Shown one piece after another: positions 55,555 through 63,340 of a stretch of 64,000 nt of DNA. Under the pieces are notes generated by a model. It worked only from the letters and a program-made list of their open reading frames with translations. It was not told the origin of the DNA and ran no database searches. This DNA comes from Mesorhizobium sp. PAMC28654 (GTDB taxonomy: Bacteria; Pseudomonadota; Alphaproteobacteria; Rhizobiales; Rhizobiaceae): NCBI RefSeq assembly GCF_020616515.1, contig NZ_CP085135.1:1798001-1862000 (forward strand), written 5' to 3'. The position numbers were made by a program, and so were the translations under genes. Numbering within the stretch: the first letter of the stretch is position 1; every line of letters begins with the position of its first letter.

Positions 55555-56049
55555 ATGGCTCTTTACGAACATGTGTTTCTTGCCCGGCAGGACCTCTCGC
55601 AGCAGCAGGTCGATGCGCTTGTCGAACAGTACAAGGGCGTCATCTCCGCGAATGGCGGGTCCGTCGGTCGGGTCGAGAACTGGGGACTGAAGTCCCTCAC
55701 CTACCGGGTCAACAAGAACCGGAAGGCATACTACACGCTTATGGACCTTTCCTGCCCGCCGGCAGCGCTCAACGAGATGGAGCGCCAGATGGGCCTGTCC
55801 GAAGACGTGCTGCGTTTCCTGACCATCAAGGTCGAGGCGCATGAGGAGGGCCCGTCGGCCATGATGCAGAAGCGCGAAGAGCGCTCCGAGCGTGGCGGCT
55901 TCGGCGATCGTGATCGCGGCCCGCGTTCGTTCGGCGACCGTGATCGCGGCGACCGTGGCGATCGTCCGCCGCGCAGCTTCGGCGGCGACGCTGGTGCTGA
56001 TCGTGGTCCGCGCCGTCCGCGTGAAGGCTTTGAAGGGGGTGCAGAATAA
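55555..56049 (+). CDS. rpsF: small ribosomal subunit protein bS6
   Basis: bS6 binds 16S rRNA together with bS18 in the platform. The first 105 residues are conserved ([14 protein letters not shown] start, [25 protein letters not shown]). The last 60 residues are an arginine/aspartate/glycine-rich tail with repeated RDRG units, longer than E. coli S6 but common in rhizobia. AAGG precedes the ATG; stop overlaps rpsR (TAATG). Confidence 0.95.
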   Translation: MALYEHVFLARQDLSQQQVDALVEQYKGVISANGGSVGRVENWGLKSLTYRVNKNRKAYYTLMDLSCPPAALNEMERQMGLSEDVLRFLTIKVEAHEEGPSAMMQKREERSERGGFGDRDRGPRSFGDRDRGDRGDRPPRSFGGDAGADRGPRRPREGFEGGAE

Positions 56050-56295
56050 TGGTCGACATCAATCAGATCCCGACCCGGCGTCCGTTCCATCGCCGCCGCA
56101 AGACCTGCCCGTTCTCCGGCGCCAACGCACCCAAGATCGACTACAAGGACGTGCGTCTGCTGCAGCGCTACATTTCCGAGCGCGGCAAGATCGTGCCGTC
56201 GCATCACCGCCGTCAGCCAGAAGAAGCAGCGTGAACTCGCCAAGGCGATCAAGCGCGCCCGCTTCCTCGGCCTGCTGCCCTACGTGGTTCGCTAA
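56049..56295 (+). CDS. rpsR: small ribosomal subunit protein bS18, frame-interrupted here
   Basis: bS18 is essential and pairs with bS6. The reading gives [20 protein letters not shown] and on to RGKIVPS, then closes early as [10 protein letters not shown]. Two bases are missing near 56199-56203 (GTCGCATC for expected GTCGCGCATC). Restored it continues [31 protein letters not shown], 82 residues ending at a TAA at 56295. As no other copy is in the window and the gene cannot be lost, a sequence error is almost certain. Confidence 0.95.
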
Positions 56296-56305
56296 TTTCT
56301 CTGAC

Positions 56306-56332
56306 GCGGGCGGCTTGCCGCCCGCTCTTCTC
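56306..56332 (+). terminator. terminator-like hairpin after rpsR
   Basis: GCGGGCGG-CTTG-CCGCCCGC (8-bp stem, 4-base loop) with TCTTCTCC after, ten bases past the rpsR stop. U content is moderate, so it may attenuate rather than stop transcription into rplI. Confidence 0.6.
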
Positions 56333-56367
56333 CCACGGCGACGGGCGCCGCAGGGATTGTTCTGATG

Positions 56368-56417
56368 ATGCATGTCGTTGTCCCAAAACCGGGAAACCTC
56401 TTTTGGGCGACATGCAT
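56368..56417. repeat. rhizobial palindromic repeat, CATGTC-GACATG family, copy 2
   Basis: ATGCATGTCG (56368-56377) and CGACATGCAT (56408-56417) are a perfect 10-bp inverted repeat, with inner CCCAAAA/TTTTGGG pairing. Same family as copy at 26705. It sits in the rpsR-rplI gap. Confidence 0.75.
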
Positions 56418-56553
56418 TGAAATACCGGGTTGAGGCCAAAGCCTCTAACTGCCGCGACAGGCAGGACAGCGACACCGGCGGCAACGCCCCTTTTGCTTCC
56501 TGGCCTGTTCCATTGAATTCGGCGCTACGCGCCAAACTGAAAGGAACAAAACC

Positions 56554-57138
56554 ATGGACGTCATTCTTCTCGAACGCGTTTCCCGCCTCGGCCAGATGGG
56601 CGACACCGTCAAGGTCAAGGACGGATTCGCTCGCAACTTCCTGCTGCCGCAGGGCAAGGCGCTGCGCGCCAACGAATCCAACAAGAAGAAGTTCGAGGGC
56701 CAGCGCGCCCAGCTCGAGGCACGCAATCTCGAGCGCAAGTCGGAGGCGACGCAGGTTGCTGAAAAGCTCGACGGCAAGAGCTTCATCACTGTTCGCTCGG
56801 CGGGCGAAACCGGCCAGCTCTACGGTTCGGTGTCGACGCGCGACATCGCCGACCTGCTGACGGCGGAAGGCTTCTCGGTCGCTCGCAGCCAGGTTCTGCT
56901 CAACCATCCGATCAAGACCATCGGCCTCACCAATGTCGCGATCGCGCTGCATCCGGAAGTCGAAGTCACGATCACGCTCAACATTGCCCGTACGGCCGAC
57001 GAAGCCGAACGCCAGTCCAAGGGCGAGACGCTGACCACCGCCGAAGCCATCTACGGCGACGACATCAACGACAACGCCCGGCCGGAGAACTTCTTCGACC
57101 CGAATTCCGAATTCGAAGGCGGCGAAGACAACGCATGA
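56554..57138 (+). CDS. rplI: large ribosomal subunit protein bL9
   Basis: bL9 binds 23S rRNA with its N-domain and reaches to neighbouring ribosomes. The 194-residue protein has the [33 protein letters not shown]-domain and the C-domain ([16 protein letters not shown]). It has an extended acidic tail of about 40 residues. AAGGA precedes the ATG; a strong terminator follows. Confidence 0.96.
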   Translation: MDVILLERVSRLGQMGDTVKVKDGFARNFLLPQGKALRANESNKKKFEGQRAQLEARNLERKSEATQVAEKLDGKSFITVRSAGETGQLYGSVSTRDIADLLTAEGFSVARSQVLLNHPIKTIGLTNVAIALHPEVEVTITLNIARTADEAERQSKGETLTTAEAIYGDDINDNARPENFFDPNSEFEGGEDNA

Positions 57139-57223
57139 CGATGTAAGGAAGTTGGAGCGCGTCCTGACGGAGGCGCTCCGCTGCCCATCGACATCCGATC
57201 GGTTCCAGTCATTCTGGACCAAT

Positions 57224-57250
57224 GCCCGGGCCTCTCGCCCGGGCTTTTTT
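57224..57250 (+). terminator. rho-independent terminator after rplI
   Basis: GCCCGGGC-CTCTC-GCCCGGGC followed by TTTTTT. The stem half is itself palindromic, giving a very stable hairpin. Confidence 0.92.
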
Positions 57251-57330
57251 GTGCCAAATGGAACTTTTCGAACCCCTATATATTGATGCAGAGTAGGACA
57301 GCCTGTCTGACCGAGAGGGGACATTTGGTC

Positions 57331-58620
57331 ATGAATATTCTGTTGAAGCGCGTTCTCGACCGCCTGGTGCGCACCGGCAATCTCAAAGTAACCGGCCCCA
57401 AGGGCGCGACAGTGGTTTTCGGCGACGGCAGCGGCGAGCCGGTGCACATGCACATCAAGACCGCGCATGCCGAGCGCGCCATCACCTTCGATCCGATGCT
57501 GGCGGTTCCGGAAGCCTACATGGACGGCGAACTCGACATTCTCGAAGGTGGCACGCTGGGCGTGATGCGCATCGCCTTCCAGAACATGGGCAGCGGTGGC
57601 ATTGATGCGACCTGGTCCAAGGCGATCGAAGGTCTGCGCCACGCTTTCCGACGCCTGCACCAAATCAACACGGCGTCGCGCTCGCGCCGCAATGTGCAAC
57701 GCCACTACGACCTGTCCGGCGACCTCTACAGGCTCTTTCTCGACGAGGACATGCAGTACTCCTGCGCCTATTTCGAGCAGCCGGACATGACGCTGGACGA
57801 GGCGCAGGCCGCCAAGAAACGCCACATCGCCGCAAAGCTCAGGCTGAAGCCTGGCCAGACCGTGCTCGACATCGGCTCGGGCTGGGGAGGGCTCGGCCTC
57901 TATCTTGCCAAGGCTTTCGACGTAGATGTGCAGGGCGTGACTCTGTCGACCGAGCAGCATGGTGTCGCCACCGACCGCGCTCACGCGCAAGGCCTGGAAA
58001 GCCACGTGCATTTCGAACTGAAAGACTACCGCGAACTCAACGAACGTTTCGACCGCATCGTTTCGGTCGGCATGTTCGAGCATGTCGGCGTCAACCATTT
58101 CCGCACATTCTTCGACAAGTCGGCGACGCTGCTCAAGCCGGACGGCGTCATGCTGCTGCATACGATCGGCCGCTCCGGCGTGCCGTGGGCCACCAGCGCC
58201 TTCATCCGCAAATACATCTTTCCGGGCGGCTACATCCCCTCGCTCTCCGAAGTGATGCCGGCGATCGAGAAATCGGGGCTCGTGGTCACCGATGTCGAGA
58301 TCCTGCGCCTCCACTACGCCGATACGCTAAAACACTGGAGCCAACGCTTCGCCGCCAACCGCGACAAGGCCAAGGCGATCTATGACGAGCGCTTCTGCCG
58401 CATGTGGGAATTCTATCTGGCCGCGTCGGAAGCCGCCTTCCGCTGGCAGGATCTGGTGATCTTCCAGATTCAGATCGCCAAGAAGAACGACACGCTGCCG
58501 ATGTCGCGCGACTATATTGGCAAATGCGAAAAGGCCCTGGAGATGCGCGACATGGGCCACCGCGAAAAGGCACCTGCCGCCACCAAGCCAGCGCGTCGTC
58601 GCAGGGTGGCTGACAAATAG
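57331..58620 (+). CDS. cfa: cyclopropane-fatty-acyl-phospholipid synthase
   Basis: Cfa methylates unsaturated acyl chains of membrane phospholipids to cyclopropane with SAM, improving acid and stationary-phase tolerance. The 429-residue protein has SAM motif VLDIGSGWGGL near 178-188, the QYSCAYFE segment and EHVGVNHFRTFF of the family. Start at 57331 (MNILLKRVLDRL) is supported by GAGAGGGG about 12 bases upstream; an ATG at 57286 is less likely. Monocistronic with its own terminator. Confidence 0.93.
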   Translation: MNILLKRVLDRLVRTGNLKVTGPKGATVVFGDGSGEPVHMHIKTAHAERAITFDPMLAVPEAYMDGELDILEGGTLGVMRIAFQNMGSGGIDATWSKAIEGLRHAFRRLHQINTASRSRRNVQRHYDLSGDLYRLFLDEDMQYSCAYFEQPDMTLDEAQAAKKRHIAAKLRLKPGQTVLDIGSGWGGLGLYLAKAFDVDVQGVTLSTEQHGVATDRAHAQGLESHVHFELKDYRELNERFDRIVSVGMFEHVGVNHFRTFFDKSATLLKPDGVMLLHTIGRSGVPWATSAFIRKYIFPGGYIPSLSEVMPAIEKSGLVVTDVEILRLHYADTLKHWSQRFAANRDKAKAIYDERFCRMWEFYLAASEAAFRWQDLVIFQIQIAKKNDTLPMSRDYIGKCEKALEMRDMGHREKAPAATKPARRRRVADK

Positions 58621-58672
58621 CAGGCGGCGGCAATCGCGCTATTGCCGCTTGCCATTGCCGGCTGCTGCCGTG

Positions 58673-58705
58673 AAAAAGGTCTCGCCAACGCCGCGAGACC
58701 TTTTT
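58673..58705 (+). terminator. rho-independent terminator after cfa, abutting ynfA start
   Basis: AAAAAGGTCTCG (58673-58684) and CGAGACCTTTTT (58694-58705) form a 12-bp perfect stem with a 9-base loop and end in TTTTT one base before the next ATG. By symmetry it would act in both directions. Confidence 0.85.
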
Positions 58706-58706
58706 G

Positions 58707-59030
58707 ATGAATTATCTGCTCTACATCGCCGCTGCCCTTGCCGAAATTGCGGGGTGCTTTTCAGTCTGGGCATGGTGGCGACTGGAAAAATCGCCGCTGT
58801 GGCTGGCGCCCGGCCTCGTCTCGCTCATCTTGTTCGCATGGCTGCTGGCGCTGGTCGACACGGCGGCCGCTGGCCGCGCCTATGCCGCTTATGGCGGAAT
58901 TTACATTTGCGCTTCGCTGGCCTGGCTTTGGCTAGTGGAGGGCGTGCGCCCCGATCGATGGGACCTTGCTGGTGCCGCACTTTGCATCGCCGGCGCGTCG
59001 ATCATCCTGCTCGTTCCACGGGGAGCCTAG
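58707..59030 (+). CDS. ynfA: YnfA family (UPF0060) inner membrane protein
   Basis: A 107-residue protein with four membrane helices and the family's [36 protein letters not shown] and [16 protein letters not shown] segments. YnfA proteins are SMR-like and may export compounds. The ATG comes one base after the cfa terminator's T run and has no ribosome site, so initiation must be leaderless, from inside the hairpin's transcript, or from an upstream TTG (58704). It is followed by the Rsm22-type gene 3 bases after its stop. Confidence 0.85.
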   Translation: MNYLLYIAAALAEIAGCFSVWAWWRLEKSPLWLAPGLVSLILFAWLLALVDTAAAGRAYAAYGGIYICASLAWLWLVEGVRPDRWDLAGAALCIAGASIILLVPRGA

Positions 59031-59033
59031 ATC

Positions 59034-60002
59034 ATGGAACTCCCCGCTCCGCTTCGGCAGGCCGTCGATCGCATGCTTGAAAAGGTGCCGCTGCCGGCGC
59101 TCAAGCAAGCCGCCAAGACGCTTTCGGACCGCTACCGCGCCGAATTGCGGGACGGCCGCCTGCACATGGCCGAGGACATGGCCGTCAAGGCATATCTGGC
59201 GACGCGGCTGCCGGCGACCTATGCCGCAGTTCGTGCCAGTCTCGATGCACTTGAAGAAGCAAGACCGGAGTTCGCGCCCAGGACATTGCTCGATGTCGGC
59301 GCCGGCCCTGGTACCGTGCTTTGGGCCACGACCGATCTGTGGCCCGACCTGCAGCAGGCAACGCTGGTCGAGGCCAGCAACCCGGCGCGCAAGGTTGGCG
59401 AGACGATGGCCGCGGGTGCGATCACCTCCGAAATCACCTGGCTTGCCGGGGATATCACCATTGACCTGTCCGACCTCAAACCGGCCGACATGGTCACCGC
59501 GGCCTATGTGCTGGACGAGATCACGCCGGCATCGCTGCCGAAGCTCACCGACCGCCTCTGGCAACTCACCGCCGACACGCTTCTAATCGTCGAGCCAGGC
59601 ACTCCGGCGGGCTGGCAGCGCATCCTTGCCGTGCGCCGGCAACTGATCGAAGCCGGCGCGCATGTGCTTGCCCCTTGCCCGCATGACGCACCCTGCCCGC
59701 TCGCACCACCAGACTGGTGCCATTTTGCCCGCCGCGTCGCCCGCTCGCGCCTGCACAGGCTTGCGAAGGACGCCGAGGTGCCGTGGGAAGATGAGAAATA
59801 CATCTTTATCGCCGCCTCGCGTCAGCCTGCTGCTTCCCGCCGGGCAAGGGTGATAGCGCCGACGAAATCCGGTTCCGGCAAGATTCTGCTCAAGCTGTGC
59901 CAAGAAGACGGCAGCGCTGCCGAAAGGCTGTTCACCAAGCGCGACGGTGAACTGTTCAAGCGCGCCCGACGCCTGGACTGGGGCGACACGCTGTCCGACT
60001 AG
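59034..60002 (+). CDS. Rsm22-family ribosome-associated methyltransferase-like protein
   Basis: A 322-residue protein of the mitochondrial-Rsm22/Mtt-type family, thought to act in small-subunit assembly or rRNA modification. It has SAM motif LLDVGAGPGTVLW near 85-97 and a cysteine set CPHDAPCP (214-221) with WCHF (about 229), a possible iron-sulfur or zinc site. It begins 3 bases after ynfA. The exact reaction is unproven. Confidence 0.82.
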   Translation: MELPAPLRQAVDRMLEKVPLPALKQAAKTLSDRYRAELRDGRLHMAEDMAVKAYLATRLPATYAAVRASLDALEEARPEFAPRTLLDVGAGPGTVLWATTDLWPDLQQATLVEASNPARKVGETMAAGAITSEITWLAGDITIDLSDLKPADMVTAAYVLDEITPASLPKLTDRLWQLTADTLLIVEPGTPAGWQRILAVRRQLIEAGAHVLAPCPHDAPCPLAPPDWCHFARRVARSRLHRLAKDAEVPWEDEKYIFIAASRQPAASRRARVIAPTKSGSGKILLKLCQEDGSAAERLFTKRDGELFKRARRLDWGDTLSD

Positions 60003-60289
60003 TGTTTCGGTAATGTGCTCTCGAGCGACGGTTCCTGGAAGGGCGGCTGGCCCAGTTTTGATCGTGTCGCTCAGCTTGTTGGCACTTGGAAATCCTCATC
60101 AATTTTCTTGTTTTGTTCCACCCAGGGCGATATCGTTGCCACTCGATTCGTCAATCGAATTTCGCGTGGATTGCCGAGTAATTTTTTCGACGCTGTGAAT
60201 CGTGGGCACAAGCGGGATAAGTCAAAGTTTGTTTATGCCCCGCTAATCGTCTCTGCTAGCGACGGGTCGGGATCAAGATCGGGGATATC
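60003..60289. other. non-coding gap upstream of dnaB
   Basis: About 287 bases. A short inverted repeat ATTCG-TCAAT-CGAAT lies at 60146-60160 and AT-rich DNA from 60090 to 60240 could hold the promoter. No supported gene. Confidence 0.4.
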
Positions 60290-61780
60290 ATGGCAGAAGC
60301 AGCGCGAAAATTCGGCGTGGCGGAAACACCGCTCTATCGCGAGGCACCGAACAACATCGAGGCCGAACAGGCGCTTCTTGGCGCCATCCTGGTCAACAAT
60401 GATGCCTTCTACCGCGTTTCCGACTTCCTGAAATCAAGCCATTTCTACGAGCCGCTGCACCGCAAGATCTTCGAGATCGCGGCCGAATTCATACGCATGG
60501 GCAAGGTGGCGACACCGATCACACTGAAGACATTCCTGCCGGCTGACGAGAAGGTCGGCGACATGACGGTGGCGCAATATGTCGTGCGACTGGCGGTCGA
60601 GGCTGTCACCGTCGTCAACGCGACGGACTATGGTCGCGCCATCTATGACCTTGCGACGCGGCGCGCGCTGATCACCGTCGGCGAAGACATGGTCAACATC
60701 GCCTATGACGCCCCGGTGGACATGTCACCGGGCGAGCAGATCGAGGATGCCGAACGCCGCCTGTTCGAACTCGCCGAAACCGGCCGCTACGACGGCGGCT
60801 TCGAGAGCTTTTCCGATGCCTTGAAAACCGCCGTGGACATGGCTGGCGCCGCCTATATGCGCGACGGCCATCTGTCGGGTGTTTCCACGGGGCTGCGCGA
60901 TCTCGACCATCGCATGGGCGGCCTGCAGCCGTCCGATTTGATCATCATCGCTGGCCGCCCCGGCATGGGCAAGACCTCGCTTGCCACCAATATCGCCTAC
61001 AACATCGCCGCCGCCTATGAGCCGGCACAGCAGGCCGACGGTTCGTTCAAGGCGGCCAATGGCGGCGTCGTCGGCTTCTTCTCGCTCGAAATGTCGTCGG
61101 AACAGCTGGCCACCCGCATCATCTCCGAGCAGACCGAGATCCCATCGTCGAAGATCAGGCGTGGCGACCTCACCGAGGCCGACTTCGGAAAGCTCGTCGC
61201 CTACTCCCAGGAGAACCACAAGCGCCCACTGTTCATCGATCAGACCGGCGGTATCTCGATCGCCCAGCTGTCCGCCCGCGCGCGTCGCCTGAAGCGTCAG
61301 CGCGGACTGGATGTGATCGTCATCGACTATATCCAGCTCATGCAGGGCTCATCCTCGAAATCCTCGCAGAACCGCGTCCAGGAAATCACCGAGATCACCA
61401 CGGGATTGAAGGCGCTTGGCAAGGAACTGAACGTTCCGATCATTGCCCTCTCCCAGCTTTCGCGTCAGGTCGAAAACCGCGACGACAAGCATCCGCAACT
61501 GTCCGACCTTCGTGAATCGGGCTCGATCGAGCAGGACGCCGACGTGGTGCTCTTCGTGTATCGAGAGGAATATTACATCAAGAACAAGGAACCGGAGAAA
61601 GACACGCCGGAACACCTCGCCTGGGAAGCAAAGATGAACGAGGTGCAAGGCAAGGCCGAAGTGATCGTGGCAAAGCAGCGCCACGGCCCGACAGGCACCG
61701 TCAGCCTTGCGTTCCAGGGCGAATTCACGCGCTTCTCCGATCTTGCCGAAGAGCACCATATTCCGGAGAGGTTCGAGTAA
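60290..61780 (+). CDS. dnaB: replicative DNA helicase
   Basis: DnaB is the hexameric fork helicase. The 496-residue protein has the N-terminal DnaB domain (NNIEAEQALLGAIL), Walker A GRPGMGKTS near 222-230, IDYIQLM Walker B near 343-349, and SQLSRQVE (H4-type motif) near 388. Family length is normal. Followed by radA. Confidence 0.97.
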   Translation: MAEAARKFGVAETPLYREAPNNIEAEQALLGAILVNNDAFYRVSDFLKSSHFYEPLHRKIFEIAAEFIRMGKVATPITLKTFLPADEKVGDMTVAQYVVRLAVEAVTVVNATDYGRAIYDLATRRALITVGEDMVNIAYDAPVDMSPGEQIEDAERRLFELAETGRYDGGFESFSDALKTAVDMAGAAYMRDGHLSGVSTGLRDLDHRMGGLQPSDLIIIAGRPGMGKTSLATNIAYNIAAAYEPAQQADGSFKAANGGVVGFFSLEMSSEQLATRIISEQTEIPSSKIRRGDLTEADFGKLVAYSQENHKRPLFIDQTGGISIAQLSARARRLKRQRGLDVIVIDYIQLMQGSSSKSSQNRVQEITEITTGLKALGKELNVPIIALSQLSRQVENRDDKHPQLSDLRESGSIEQDADVVLFVYREEYYIKNKEPEKDTPEHLAWEAKMNEVQGKAEVIVAKQRHGPTGTVSLAFQGEFTRFSDLAEEHHIPERFE

Positions 61781-61864
61781 CCCCTTGGTCAGCCTTTCAC
61801 TCCGCCATTCCACGCTGATGCCCAGACCGCCGGGATACCGCATCTTGCATGCAGGCCGCGCCTG

Positions 61865-63268
61865 ATGGCGAAATCCCGCATTCAGTTCATCTGCCAGAAC
61901 TGTGGCTCGGTGCATCAGCGCTGGGCCGGTAAATGCGATGCGTGCGGCGAGTGGAACACGCTGGTCGAGGAAGGCACGTCGGGCGGTATCGGCTCCGGAC
62001 CGGCCAACACGCGCAACGCCCGCAAGGGTCGCGCGGTAGTGCTGACGACGCTGTCGGGTGACATCGAGGACGCGCCACGCATCATCTCCGGCATTGGCGA
62101 ACTCGACCGTGCAACCGGTGGTGGTTTCGTGCGCGGCTCGGCGCTGCTGGTCGGCGGCGACCCTGGCATCGGAAAGTCGACGCTCCTGACCCAGGCCGCG
62201 GCCGCCCTTGCCGCCAAGGGACACCGCGTCGTCTATGTCTCCGGCGAAGAAGCCGTCGCGCAGATCAGGCTGCGCGCGCAGCGGCTCGGCGTCGCCTCGA
62301 CGCCGGTCGAACTTGCCGCCGAAACCAATGTCGAGGACATTCTTGCCACCATCGCCGACGGCAAGCGGCCGGATCTGGTCATCCTGGATTCGATTCAGAC
62401 CCTGTGGACCGATCTCGCCGATTCGGCGCCCGGTACCGTCACCCAGGTGCGCGCTTCCGCTCAGGCTATGATTCGCTACGCGAAATCCACGGGAGCCGCG
62501 ATCGTATTGGTGGGCCATGTCACCAAGGAAGGCCAGATCGCCGGTCCGCGCGTCGTCGAGCATATGGTCGACGCGGTGCTCTATTTCGAAGGCGAAGGCG
62601 GCCACCATTTTCGCATCCTGCGCACCGTAAAGAACCGCTTCGGCCCCACCGACGAGATCGGCGTGTTCGAAATGTCGGACAAGGGTCTGCGAGAAGTCGC
62701 CAATCCGTCAGAGCTTTTCCTCGGTGAGCGCCATGCCAAATCGCCGGGCGCGGCGGTTTTCGCCGGCATGGAGGGGACAAGGCCGGTTCTGGTCGAGATC
62801 CAGGCACTTGTCGCGCAATCGTCGCTCGGCACGCCGCGCCGCGCGGTGGTCGGCTGGGATGGCTCAAGACTGTCGATGATCCTGGCCGTTCTCGAAGCCC
62901 ATTGCGGCGTACGCTTTGGCCAGCACGACGTCTATCTGAACGTCGCCGGCGGGTATCGCATCTCGGAGCCCGCGGCCGACTTGGCAGTGGCCGCCGCGCT
63001 GGTTTCCTCGCTCACCGGCCTTGCCCTTCCCGCCGATTGCGTCTATTTCGGCGAAATCAGCCTTTCGGGCGCCGTGAGGCCGGTTGCGCATGCGCAGCAG
63101 CGCCTCAAGGAAGCCGAAAAGCTGGGTTTTGGAAGCGCGGTTCTGCCCTCGGGCAGCGGGGAACTTGCCGGGGGGATAGGGGCCGGTTCTTTCCAGCCCA
63201 CCGAGCTTGCCGATCTCGTCGCACGCATAGCCGGCACACGCCGAAGCCGCGTTGACGAGCAAGACTAG
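61865..63268 (+). CDS. radA: DNA repair protein RadA
   Basis: RadA is a DnaB-type helicase that extends recombination intermediates. The 467 residues carry a C4 zinc finger (C10, C13, C24, C27), Walker A GGDPGIGKST near 97-106, the RadA-specific KNRFG near 256-260, and a Lon-like C-terminal domain. Its stop codon forms the first bases of a small palindromic repeat. Confidence 0.96.
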   Translation: MAKSRIQFICQNCGSVHQRWAGKCDACGEWNTLVEEGTSGGIGSGPANTRNARKGRAVVLTTLSGDIEDAPRIISGIGELDRATGGGFVRGSALLVGGDPGIGKSTLLTQAAAALAAKGHRVVYVSGEEAVAQIRLRAQRLGVASTPVELAAETNVEDILATIADGKRPDLVILDSIQTLWTDLADSAPGTVTQVRASAQAMIRYAKSTGAAIVLVGHVTKEGQIAGPRVVEHMVDAVLYFEGEGGHHFRILRTVKNRFGPTDEIGVFEMSDKGLREVANPSELFLGERHAKSPGAAVFAGMEGTRPVLVEIQALVAQSSLGTPRRAVVGWDGSRLSMILAVLEAHCGVRFGQHDVYLNVAGGYRISEPAADLAVAAALVSSLTGLALPADCVYFGEISLSGAVRPVAHAQQRLKEAEKLGFGSAVLPSGSGELAGGIGAGSFQPTELADLVARIAGTRRSRVDEQD

Positions 63269-63303
63269 AGCATCGGACCCGAAAGTGGGAAAACCCGATG
63301 CTC
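63268..63303. repeat. small palindromic repeat, GAGCATCGG type
   Basis: GAGCATCGG (63268) and CCGATGCTC (63295-63303) form a perfect 9-bp stem across ACCCGAAAGTGGGAAAAC. It begins at the radA stop codon. It resembles a frequent rhizobial intergenic palindrome and could stabilise the radA 3' end. Confidence 0.65.
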
Positions 63304-63340
63304 CGCGCTATAATGCGGCTCATGGAGTGGGGCGAAAGAC

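Noticed and set aside
56059..58314. 751-codon minus-strand reading across rpsR, rplI and cfa
   Set aside because: Spans three genes on the other strand and their terminator; composition is typical of a shadow.
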